A stretch of DNA of 64,000 nucleotides from Bombyx mori (taxonomy: Eukaryota; Arthropoda; Insecta; Lepidoptera; Bombycidae). Below, piece by piece: positions 45,401-54,975 of the stretch (positions are counted from its first letter, which is position 1; every line of letters starts with the position of its first letter). The stretch is from the NCBI RefSeq assembly GCF_030269925.1, contig NC_085131.1, positions 6,929,501 through 6,993,500 on the forward strand. The letters are read 5' to 3'. The position numbers and the translations under genes are program-made. A model generated the notes under the pieces. The model was not told the origin of the DNA, did not search any database, and saw only the letters and a program-made list of their open reading frames with translations.

Positions 45401-48400
45401 CTGTCCTCGTCGAAGCGATGGGTTCAAATGGGTTCGTCGAAGCGAATTAACCCATAGACACCGCCCACTGAGTTTCTCGCCGGATCTTCTCAGTGGGTCG
45501 CGTTTCCGATCCAGTGGTAGATTCTGCGAAGCACTGCTCTTGCTAGGGTCAGTGTTAGCAACACTCCGGTTTGAGCCCCGTGAGCTCACCTACACACGTT
45601 AGGGTGAATCTGAAATAGCTTTTCAAGGCTATCAGCAAAGGAGAACAAAAAAACGCCCACCATCACACAAACTAAAATAAACCATAAAGTTTATATGTGG
45701 CCCTAGCGCCGATTTTTCTTTGTTGGCATTTCAGTCGAAAGTAATGCTAGATTCTTACTTTTTCCATCAGACTAGGTCAGTTTATGAATGAAAGCTACTT
45801 CATTACTAGCTAGCTAGCTGTAATGACGAAATTTAAATATTATTAGATTTGTTTATACCCTCGTACGCTAATACGTAATGCAAGGTTATTTTCCAATCAG
45901 TAAAACTTTTAAAACATCAAGTACAATAAAGGTGGAAATTAGATCTAAAAATAAAGTTTTAAATTTAATCATTGTGAAATGTATTTGTAACGAAACTTTT
46001 AATTTGCCATAACGTGCTACCCAGCTGAAATAGCACTCTACAATGCGTATAATACAAGAGATACACGTTTAAAAAAAATCATTTCACAATGACTTTTTAC
46101 TAAGCTATAATAGTGTATCTAAAAAATACTTTTTGCAAGCCTGTCCTCTTGTTATTGCTATACATGTATGAACGATCGGACGTCACACCTGATATGAAGC
46201 GTTACAGCGGAGCCTAGTAGATACCATAATATGGACATACCAATGTAAATGATACTCCGCTTGTAATATTTTATTTTTTATTATTTTGATGGGTAGACGA
46301 GCTCACAGACCACCTGGTGTTAAGTGGTTACTGGAGCCCGTAGACATCTACAACGTAAATGCGCCACCCACCTTGAAATATTAGTTCTAAGGTCTCAGTA
46401 TAGTTACAACGGCTACCCCATCCTTCAAACCGAAACGGATTACTGCTTCACGGCAAAAATAGGCGGGGTGGTGGTACCTACCTGTGCGGACTCACAAGAG
46501 GTCCTACCATCAATAAAATCAAAGTCTCAATTAAGGCTATTCTACTCTTCAAAACGAATCAAGCAAATACACGAAGTCCTAAGAATACCGCATACTAATG
46601 AAATATAAAAAAAGACTAGATAGACTACATAAAATTTACTTTTCGCGGCGTGACCATCTCTTATACTACAAAACTAGGTGAACGAACTGCGTGACTTGCC
46701 GCCTTATCCAAACCGGATAGAGCCTACCTACCCGACCCAATACACTCAAGACTGTTTTTAACTCAAAATTTTGCTCCAATTATTTTTTAAACATTTTCAT
46801 TCGAAGGATAACGGACGATATTATGAAAACTGCACAATATGTAATGCGCTTTAAATTTAAAAATAACACGAGAGCAATTTTAAATTGTAAAAGTGTGTTT
46901 ACTAATAATTAAAATGGAGATATCCAAGCCCATATTATGTTGTGCTCAAGCGGGTACTCATGCTTAACAGCATATTCAAAAGGCGCTTAATTTAATAATG
47001 ATCTGGGTGACAAATGTATTGACCACTTGCTAATTTGCTAACATAAGCTATAGCTTGCTAAATATTATTTTATACGCGGGACGGTTGGCAGTGCTATTTA
47101 TAAATAAAAAAACGAAACAACGAGCTCAAGCTTCAAACGAGCTTAAAAATAATAATTTAAGCTTTAAGCAATCCACCTATTTTATTGGTGTGGAAGAGAC
47201 GGTTTTAATCATAGACATATCCGACCCAGGCGACGGGGCAAAGCAAAGTCGCCGCCGTCGCCCGAGACATGTCTTATCGAATCTCTCGGATCCGGTCTCA
47301 CTGCTTTTAGGCTCGACGAGTTAGTTTTGTTCTGTCTGTGTTGGTTCGACTAACTAAGTAAGCCATAGACACAATCCATTGAGTTTCTCGACAGATTTAC
47401 GAGTTACTGGCGGTAGAACCTCTTGTGAGTCCGTACGGGTAGGTACTACCACCCTGCCTATTTCTGACGTGAAGCGTTTCGGTTTGAAGGGTGGGGCAAC
47501 CGTTGTAACTATACTGAGACCTTGGAACTCATATCTCAAGTGGTGGGTGGCGGCATTTCCGTTGTAGATGTCTACGGCTCCAGTAACCACTTAACACTAA
47601 GTGAGCTGTGAGCTCGTCCACCCATCTCAGCAATAAAAAAGAAAACTTCAGTGGGTCGCGATTCCGATCGGGTGGTAGATACTGCACCACTGCTCTTGCT
47701 AAAACCATTGTCAGGAAACTCTCTAAGATTGAGTCCCGTGAGCTCACCTACCAGCCATGGCGTAGCTGGGTTAGCCCCTTGAGCTACCAGTGAATAGTTA
47801 GAGGGGAAAAAAGATGTATAAGACCATATGGTTTGTAAGTCTCTAGCTAAAATTAAAGAATAAATGATGGGACCCCGATTATCTGTAACTGTATAATTTA
47901 CTTCTATCTACTTTCCCATGATGCATCCATGATATGTACAATTCTAATGTAACTAAGAATAACTAGCTGTGCGGAAGAATTCACGTCATGACGTCATCTG
48001 TGGCTTCCAGTAATAGCTTAATATCGAGAGGTCGTGAGCTGGCCTTGCTAGGTAATACATCTGCAGTAAGCAATTTTTTTTTTTCATTTACTTCAGATTT
48101 TGCATCCATATTACATTCATTAACATTTCATGTATAATAATAATAAGGAATAATCCAGTAGGGAGCAATTATGGCCCAGCCCTACTTTATTCAGAAAGAG
48201 TGATCAGATTGTTCTATTGCAAACACAAAAAGAGAGCAAAGACGAGGGTCACTGTTAATACAAAATTGAATGTAGCCTTGAACTTATATGTTTTAAACAT
48301 TACTTGAACCTGGATCTCTATTAGCTCAATCAATTCAAAAAAGGTTGCAAACTCTTTTTACTACATTAGTAATGTGGTTAAAATTTAATTTAAAGTATTT

Positions 48401-49978
48401 TTTCAATTTTAAAATAATATCATTAATATTAACAGAACTCAAAAGTAATTACAGGCATTTTTGTTGAACTTGATGATTTCAATTTATGTTTATTAAGTTT
48501 ACAAAGATAATAAAATAATTGTTGAGCTTGTATACCCTTTAGGCATCACCACATAAATGTTGCCACCCACCACTAGAGATGAGGCAAGTCTTCATTTCTA
48601 TAACTACTAGAGAGATCTCAGTATCAATTTCATCCTAAAATCAATCCTTACATCTTCCACAACACTATTCAATGTTTATTTAGTCTGCACTTTTTTTAGG
48701 AAGTCAGGATTACTGGTGGCCTTTAGCCCTTTCCAGTTACACCAGGAAAGGTGGATATCATTAGCTCAGATAAGAGCTCACTGTTGTCTGGTATTGTAAT
48801 ACTGGTATCTTGGTTATTTGATTACATTAATTATTTACTTTATTTTTAAGTAAAGTTTCGAAAGCCCATCAAACCTGTTTTGCTTCTACGGAATCATGGT
48901 GTCATTTATATTTGTGAACTCATAGCAATAAAAGAAAATTAAATTGCAGTGTTTCTGATTACAGATTGTTTTCATTCTATACATATTAATGACTCTCCAT
49001 CATCAAAAGAGTAATCTTATGAAAATTGTAATTTCCAATATCAATTGCTGTAATTGTAAATGCAAAATGTACTTTTCATCAAAAACGTAAAGTACACACA
49101 GACTAAATAATTTTATATCTTTTAAAAATTATGATTTTATCAAAACTTCATTATTTTTAATTTATATTGCTAATAAATTCATTGCTAGTAATAATAACTA
49201 GTAGTTAGTACTGCTAGTAGTAATAATAACAAGCGTGTCCTTGGTAGTATTTAATCTTTGTTATCATTCACTTTTCATTTCAGAAAAAGAATGCATAGTA
49301 ATGTTGCCGCGTCTTACAAACGTTAATTTGAGTTTTTTGTCTTTGTCTTAATTCAATCGTCGCGAGGTGGGTGTGACTGAGACGGCATATACATAGTGAT
49401 GCTTAACTGTATGTACATTTTTTACAAGCCAGCTGCTACGAACAGCTGTTCATGCCGGTAGTCATAATCCAACCTTGTGAAATTTGTTTCAACTAAGTTG
49501 AATGAAGACGTCATTTATTGAAATTGAAAATTAAAAACATTAAATTAAAAGCTAATCTATCGTCCACTACTAATTACTACGGCTACTGTTATTAATACCA
49601 GTTCAGTTAGCTAAAATTACACGAAAATAATGAATTTGTATTTTAAATGCAGGATGTAGTCGAAAAACGAATAAAACAGACAATGAAAGCGGCATGAAAG
49701 GGGGTAGGTACCATTTTGATTTCGTCCACCATGTTGCGAATCTTAAAACATGACTGCATTCTTTATAAATTTATAAAAGTTCCAATGCATATAATGCAGT
49801 TTATGTCGAAATAGATACGCAAATTAAACAAGAAACATGCATTAAAATAAAACACCGGCCGGCTATTCATCAGACCTACCTTAACAAAGCTGATCGATGT
49901 TGTAGTTCCTTCAATATCAAGAAGCAAAACTTTGCTTTTCTTAACAATATCGCCGATTACAGTATTCTCTTTTGCCAT
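37808..49978 (-). CDS. Enoph1: Enolase-phosphatase E1 (MASA), with long acidic C-terminal extension
   Basis: This HAD-family enzyme of methionine salvage turns 2,3-diketo-5-methylthio-1-phosphopentane into the acireductone by enolisation and dephosphorylation, probably in cytosol and nucleus. Exons, 5' to 3': 49978-49880, 43453-43298, 42809-42667, 42062-41803, 41217-41066, 39421-37808. All junctions are AG/GT and keep the frame (2424 nt, 807 residues). Evidence: HAD motif I DIEGTT (D21, E23), motif II YSSGS (156-160), motif III LTDIEKE (D216), and the family N-terminus with FVK joined to [11 protein letters not shown]. Residues 1-270 match the usual E1 length. Residues 271-807 are an acidic Glu/Val/Thr/Lys-rich tail with no domain. 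Intron 1 is 6.4 kb and full of transposons. Confidence 0.96.
41054..41217 (-). CDS. Enoph1: ENOPH1 exon 5 with two possible ends
   Basis: Acceptor TTTGTGCAG at 41218. The exon encodes [20 protein letters not shown] and [17 protein letters not shown]. At 41066 lies a donor, CAG|GTGCTA, which joins in phase 0 to exon 6. If it is not used, the frame adds V-L-R and stops at TGA 41054, giving a 273-residue protein of the length usual for E1 enzymes. So splicing or retention at this site decides whether the acidic tail is made. Confidence 0.85.
41322..41594. mobile_element. MITE family C, copy 1 (ENOPH1 intron)
   Basis: Starts CGCTTTTTTTACAATAAAAT and ends AAAAGCG before TA. The interior matches 61582-61885, for example TATACCAAATTTCGAGTTAA and CCGACGTTTTGAAGGGGG. 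Non-coding. Confidence 0.7.
43483..43830 (-). pseudogene. LINE reverse-transcriptase C-terminus remnant (ENOPH1 intron 1)
   Basis: Minus-strand translation gives [20 protein letters not shown] and [16 protein letters not shown], the typical end of a LINE reverse transcriptase of the family whose 3' tail is at 2310-2600. Decayed, no active site. Confidence 0.65.
43892..44002 (-). mobile_element. Bm1-type SINE fragment
   Basis: From TTTTTTTTATTACTTAGATG to AATGCGCCACCCACCTCGAA. Only the 3' third remains. Confidence 0.88.
44003..44950. other. ENOPH1 intron 1, no further feature
   Basis: AT-rich, no repeat that I recognise. Confidence 0.4.
44955..45650 (+). mobile_element. Jockey-type LINE 3' end with ORF2 C-terminus (ENOPH1 intron 1)
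   Basis: Translation of 45017 onward gives MSLRNKVTL, then [20 protein letters not shown] and [15 protein letters not shown], parallel to the C-terminal 130 residues of the intact ORF2. The 3' UTR has CGGATCTTCTCAGTGGGTCG and TTTTCAAGGCTATCAGCAAA. Frameshifts and 5' truncation make it dead. It lies antisense to ENOPH1. Confidence 0.88.
45651..46268. other. ENOPH1 intron 1, no further feature
   Basis: Nothing recognised. Confidence 0.4.
46270..46512 (-). mobile_element. Bm1-type SINE, 5'-truncated (ENOPH1 intron 1)
   Basis: From TTTTTTATTATTTTGATGGG to CTCACAAGAGGTCCTACCAT. Confidence 0.9.
47200..47815 (+). mobile_element. Jockey-type LINE 3' end, split by a Bm1 SINE
   Basis: Left part about 47200-47398 (AGTCGCCGCCGTCGCCCGAG, then TTGAGTTTCTCGACAGATTT). 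Right part about 47645-47815 (TTCAGTGGGTCGCGATTCCG, CGTGAGCTCACCTACCAGCC). The gap is filled exactly by the SINE at 47399-47644. Confidence 0.85.
47399..47644 (+). mobile_element. Bm1-type SINE nested in the LINE tail
   Basis: From TTACTGGCGGTAGAACCTCT to CATCTCAGCAATAAAAAAGA. It interrupts the LINE between GAGTTTCTCGACAGATTT and TTCAGTGGGTCG, so it is the younger of the two. Confidence 0.9.
47816..48687. other. ENOPH1 intron 1, only worn repeat scraps
   Basis: Faint Bm1-like phrases at about 47995-48055 and 48535-48600. No gene. Confidence 0.35.
48688..48785 (-). mobile_element. Jockey-type LINE 3' tip
   Basis: GTCAGGATTACTGGTGGCCT, then CCCTTTCCAGTTACACCAGG, the extreme 3' end of the 7426-11681 family. 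Confidence 0.65.
48786..49879. other. ENOPH1 intron 1, 5' part, no feature
   Basis: AT-rich. A run of TAG/TAATAA motifs around 49180-49240 is the only low-complexity structure I see. Confidence 0.4.
49880..49978 (-). CDS. Enoph1: ENOPH1 exon 1, start codon and HAD motif I
   Basis: ATG at 49978 (context CGAAATGG on the minus strand) opens [20 protein letters not shown] followed by [13 protein letters not shown], and the donor AAG|GTAGGT lies at 49880. The start is supported by the match to the E1 N-terminus and by the position of motif I at residues 21-26. The 5' UTR and promoter should lie just beyond 49979, but no TATA box stands out. Confidence 0.95.
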
Positions 49979-50357
49979 TTCGACAGATCCACACCAGCTC
50001 TGCCGGAACTACTTTTATGTATTTCAAAATTTATTTGACTAGAACTCACACGCTTCTCCGCAAAAAAGCATTGATTGAATTGAATGCAAGGTTCGCCACA
50101 CACACGGAGTGAACATGATCAAACAGACAGAGATAGTTGCTACGTTACGGGTCTTTAGAAAGGAAAATACGGGACAGAAAATAAAATGAAGAGGGATGGA
50201 GATCACAAAAACGGAAGGATGTGTTTCAAAACAGTTCATCCAACATAACAACTAGAAACGTGTTACCAGCGACAAATGTTAATTTAAAGATCCAAATGGA
50301 GGATTCTGTAGATTATAACTAAATGCTCGATTTTCTAAGCAATAATTAGATTATCAT

Positions 50358-50641
50358 ATATGAGTCGTCTATTATCAAAGGCGGCAATCTGTACATTTGG
50401 ACAAAATTTTTTTATTGATATGTCAATATAGATTTATTTGAATATAATCGTCTCCTTCAAAGAATACGATTCAAAACCTGCATTAAATAAAGGTTAATAG
50501 TTAACCTGTTATTTATCTAAGATGTCGTTCCGAAGAGTTTCGTGACTGCCAATGGAATACAAAGTCAATAATTCGTTTTTCTGATTTACCAATCATTGTC
50601 CAAAAGTCAGATTGCCGCCTTTGATAATAGTCGACTCATAT
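50358..50641. mobile_element. MITE family B (284 bp)
   Basis: Inverted ends of about 45 bp: left ATATGAGTCGTCTATTATCA then AAGGCGGCAATCTG, right the reverse complement with one changed base in the first 34 (GTCGACTATTATC). The interior is AT-rich and non-coding. It lies about 380 bp upstream of the ENOPH1 start codon. Confidence 0.82.
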
Positions 50642-50985
50642 AGAATTTGTTATACTTAATATTTTACATGTTACAATTAACAAAGATTTTAATCACTAGT
50701 TTTAGAACGTACAATAATATAATTTGTTATCATTATTTGAGGGTAATTTTGGAATTTGAAAGTCGATATAAATTATATTAGGTGATTTTGATTGAAGCTG
50801 AACTCGGTGTGAAATTTTTAATGTTTATTTTGAAACCTAACTTAGTAACGTTTGTAGCCTGACACTTCTCATAGATTTTCGACAGATACTGCTATATTAA
50901 TTGGACATAATAATATAATAGCCACTAGACGTTTAGGGTTATCGTTTATCTCTTTTTACTACATACTGCATGATTCCAGTTGTTA
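50642..50985. other. Intergenic DNA, nothing recognised
   Basis: AT-rich spacer between ENOPH1 and claspin. Confidence 0.4.
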
Positions 50986-50989
50986 TGGC

Positions 50990-51145
50990 GATTTCGATCC
51001 GTCGGTAGATTTTGCGAAGCACTGGTCTCGCTAGGGCCAGTGTTAGCAAATTCTCTCAGGTTGAGCCTCGTGAGCTTACCTACCAGTCACAACGTAGCTG
51101 GAATAGCCTCCTGGCAACCAGCGATTACATAGGAAAAAAAATACC
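50990..51145 (+). mobile_element. Jockey-type LINE 3' end fragment
   Basis: GGCGATTTCGATCCGTCGGT, GCGAAGCACTGGTCTCGCTA and CGTGAGCTTACCTACCAGTC. Confidence 0.75.
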
Positions 51146-51228
51146 GTTATGCCAGCCACCGTTCCTTGAGCGACAGTGGAACTTTTCCGTATCCCATCCA
51201 CAATAAAGCGAAAATGCTTTGTTTTCTG

Positions 51229-51508
51229 TCTGCTAAAAATAAAAATGAATTGCTGTTCGTTAGTCTCGCTAAACCTCGAGAACGGCTGGAGCGATGTGGC
51301 TTGAATTATTTGTAGAAGTCCAGAGAAGGTTTACAAGGTAGATAAATATTAAAATACTCGGAATTAAATAAAAATAACAATTTTGTTTTTCCATTGATGT
51401 GTCCCCCGTCGGACGGATTCCTTTTGTTTGTTTAAAGCTTATTTTATACAAAAGATTAGGTTTTTTATTTATCTATTGAGGCACTACGAAGTCTGCCGGG
51501 TCAGCTAG
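51229..51508 (+). mobile_element. Helitron-like element B, copy 2
   Basis: Nearly collinear with 28935-29226. Ends TCTGCCGGGTCAGCTAG before T. The 5' end is less certain than in copy 1. Confidence 0.6.
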
Positions 51509-51694
51509 TCTCTTTTAGGTATATCTATTCTATTATCTCTTAAAATTGACACGTAGTAAATAAGCAACGAATGCATTGTCAGGAAAATCTGAGCATGTCG
51601 CTAGAATTGACAACTGAAGACGTTCCCCGGTGGTAATTGCACTTTATTGTGATCATCACTACGGGTATAGAAGGTAAAATTGGCGACCCAATAT

Positions 51695-52112
51695 CCACTA
51701 CTTCGATAAAGCGGCACGACACGAGAACCCTCTCATCGTGGCCGCCGGTAACTACATTCCCGATCCTGCGGAAAGAATGGAAAGCAGTCGACGTCGCCCA
51801 AAACACGTCTCTCGGATCCTCCCGATCCACTGTGCTTTTAGGTACCTCAAGCACCGGTCATCGTTCTCGTCGAACCCGTCGCTTGCGACGAAGGGCTCAA
51901 CGAGTAAATTAACCCTCAGACACAGCCCACTGAGTTTCTCGCCGGATCTTCTCAGTGGGTCGCGTTTCCGATCCGGCGGTAGATTCTGCGAAGCACGGCT
52001 CTTGCTAGGGTTCGTGTTAGCAACGTCGTCAGGTTTGAGCCCCGTGAGCTCACCTACTAGTCAAGGTTACGCTGGAATAGCCTCTCAATCCTACGAGCTT
52101 AGGTAGGAAAAA
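51695..52112 (+). mobile_element. Jockey-type LINE 3' end with ORF2 C-terminus
   Basis: AAGCGGCACGACACGAGAAC through CGGATCTTCTCAGTGGGTCG to AGGTAGGAAAAAAAAAAC. Very close to 16670-17075. 5'-truncated. Confidence 0.88.
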
Positions 52113-52572
52113 AAAAAACAATCTCCAACTGTTGTTTCAGATCGCATATGATTTTTATTTTATATTTTTTATCACGCTTAAATAGATTTTCTTTTACAAT
52201 AGGAATAGGGCTCGTATCAGTGTCTATAGCTGAAGAGAAGAAAATCACTGTCTGGGTTGATGTTGCATTTGTTTGTTAAGTGGTTGTTTTATTCATAAGA
52301 CATTTGTTTCGGGAGTGAACAGATGAGGTGTTAAAATTTATAAAGTTATTTTATTGTATAATTCTACATGTAGCATATTCTACATTGGATACTATGAATT
52401 TCCTGGTATAATTGCGAGAAAGTCGAGGGCAGAATTTCCTATGTTGTTTTCCTTGCGTGTACGCTTGCGGAAGTTGAAAATTCCTTCGATCTGCGTTCTT
52501 TACTATCACAATTAAAGGCCATAGCGGCCTAATTCTGCAAAAATTATTTAGCAAAATAAATATTTTTATTTT
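52113..52572. other. Intergenic DNA, nothing recognised
   Basis: AT-rich spacer. The short minus ORF at 52351-52554 has no known domain. Confidence 0.4.
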
Positions 52573-53108
52573 GTTTTTATTGAAAAAAAAAACTGTTGTA
52601 CGGACTCACTTACCACCAGTGTGCTTAGTGCGAGGTTTTTAACGTTCTCGATAGCGTAAAAGTTAACTCAAATTTGTATGAAGTTGGAACGTTTGCCGCT
52701 AGGGGCGCTCTTCCAACTCTTTACTAATTTGAGTTGTCTTTCGACATCGAGAACGTTAAAAAAATCGCACTAAGCACACTGGTGGTATTAAATGGTTATC
52801 AGAGCTCATTGACATCACGTGAATGTCGCCACCCACGAGGAATCTGATTCAAATCTCCATTGTAAAGGCCTGTCACTCCCTTCATAGCGGAACGTAAATG
52901 GTGCAAATAGGCTGTTCACCGTAAATTAGCATTTGTTGTTTTCGTTGTTTTGATTTTCATCGCACGATATTATTGCGAAAGTCGTACGTGAACAATTGTT
53001 ATCTAGGAAATTCCTTACAAAAACTGGTACCGGTCTCTAAGATCTAAACACCGGTATAGCTGCATCACTTGACAATGGTGTACCGAGCATCTTATCCTTT
53101 AGACCACA
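52573..53108 (-). mobile_element. Old, nearly full-length Bm1-type SINE, interrupted by a MITE
   Basis: Degraded body (TTAAATGGTTATCAGAGCTC, AATGTCGCCACCCACGAGGA) and head (AAACACCGGTATAGCTGCAT ... CTTATCCTTTAGACCACA) flank the MITE at 52617-52781. Strongly diverged from the other copies, hence older. Confidence 0.65.
52617..52781. mobile_element. MITE family A, copy 3
   Basis: 165 bp with inverted arms of about 55 bp: CAGTGTGCTTAGTGCGAGGT at the left and its counterpart ending GCACTAAGCACACTG at the right. The flanks ACCAC and GTGGT extend the symmetry by five bases. The core holds CGTTTGCCGCTAGGGGCGCT. Confidence 0.85.
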
Positions 53109-53247
53109 AAATATATCGAGGGCACTGAGTAGGTTAAAAAACAGAATATATTATATTAAATTGTTATCATTCAGTGATTTTTGCATTTAATTCCATAGCC
53201 AATGCACAAATCTATATTATACTAAAACAAACATTTGTTTAAAATAA

Positions 53248-53253
53248 TTTATT
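53248..53253 (-). terminator. Possible claspin polyadenylation signal
   Basis: AATAAA on the minus strand (TTTATT on plus), about 170 bases after the claspin stop codon. Confidence 0.4.
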
Positions 53254-53421
53254 GTAAAACATTTCATATATTGTTCAATTAATACCTAATTTACAGTACC
53301 TAACAAAACAGAGTACATGTCTTGCGTAATATCATTTATGAAAATGAATAACTTGTTAAGGCCATTTAAGATTAGATTCATTTAAATCTAATATTATTTA
53401 GTGAACTTTCTTATTAAACAA

Positions 53422-54975
53422 TTACACCTTCAAATGGTCTAACAAACTATTCTTGGAAAGCGTTTGCTTGTCTGTCGCTTTCAGTTTCTTCATAAGTCGA
53501 GGCGTGTCAGGTTTACTATCCGCCTTTCTTTTCATTCCCTGTAAATTTACATGATTTATGTGTTTAATTACATGTTAGAATCTCACAAACAGCTCTTCTT
53601 TTTTTTAAATAATTTAAGATATGTTTTCTGCAGGGCCATTAAAAAATATTAAAGAGATACAGATTTCGACGAGTATCGAACTAGATCACTGGGGCGATTT
53701 TTTGATTGTTTTATAAATTAACACTAAAATTTATTTGAAACCAATGGCCGAAATTTTAAGCAAAGTATTGTTGCCACTACATTACATGAAAAATCTACCT
53801 AATTATATGGTAGCTTAAGATAATAATAGGTTTAAGCTATAGCTTTTAGCGGTAGGCAGTGGCTTGGCTCTGCCCCTGGCATTGCTGAAATCCATGGGCG
53901 ACGGTAACCACTCACCATCAGGTGGGCCGTATGCTCGTCTGCCTACAAGGGCAATAAGAAAATAAAAAAAACGCTAATTTTCATAAAAGCAAACCTTTGG
54001 TTCTTTATCAGGTGTAACGGAGGAAAAGACGAAGTTTCTTCTGTTGGTAGGAACTAAAGAGCCAACTTTAGGAGAATCGTCATTGATCGCCAATGGAGTT
54101 GCAAGCGCCGCTAAACGGGCTAGAGCACCGTTACCACGTGTTAGTAGTGAACCATGGTAGTTTTGCTGAAACATTTTTCGCTATCAACACATTTGTTAAA
54201 AGAACAAGGCAACATTTTAAGCATTACATTATTTTTTATGTTAAAGTTTTATGAAATAGAGTAATAGAGACTTTGTACAGTCATGTCGAAACTGATCAAG
54301 GTTTCACCTCTGGTATTCATTATTGTAATGTTATGTAATATGGCAAAATCATTAAATCCACTGACTTGTATGTTTCATTTGTAAGTACAGGTTTCATTAT
54401 GAAGGCTACAAACGGTTGTCTTTTGTACAATATAAATATAACTTCAAACTCATCTCTCAAAGTGATTTAATAAACATTCTAATGTCCACAGACTCCGGTA
54501 ACCACTTAATAGCAAGTAGATCATGAATTTGTTGGCCCATACAGCAATCAAATAAGAACATAGGCTAACTTTCAGGATTTCAGTTAATGTTCGTTTTGTA
54601 CACAATTTAGTCAATGGTCAAAAATAGTTTTAGATAGATATAATATAGAGGGGAACAATAAACAACAAGTTTTAGTTTGGGGTGAGCTGAGGAAGTGCAT
54701 GCAAATATACATATAGTAAAACTTAAAACAAGATTTTCTTTTGTTTTTTTACGAATTGGTACCTGGAATATAGAATAAGCCTTCTTTGGACTAGGTATAT
54801 CTCTTGTCGATTTCTTTTCCGCGCTAATATATTTTTCTTGGTCTTCAGTCTTTCGTGTGTCAGTCTTTTTCATTTCTTGAAGCAATGTCGACATTGTCTT
54901 CGAACATAAATTAGCTTTAATTATAGTTGTCCGATCTATACTTATGTTGCAGTCTTCATTGTCATCTTTGCTTTG
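53422..54975 (-). CDS. Clspn: Claspin last three exons
   Basis: Exon 54975-54763 (ending KKAYSIFQ), exon 54165-53995 (GSLLTRGNGALARLA, PTNRRNFVFSSVTPD) and exon 53538-53422 (GMKRKADSKPDTPRLMKKLK, ending LLDHLKV and TAA). RNFVF followed by a basic Lys-rich end is typical of the claspin C-terminus. Confidence 0.92.

Noticed and set aside
54607..54894. Independent 95-codon ORF
   Set aside because: Its first part is claspin exon 54975-54763 in frame. The rest is read-through into the intron after the donor.
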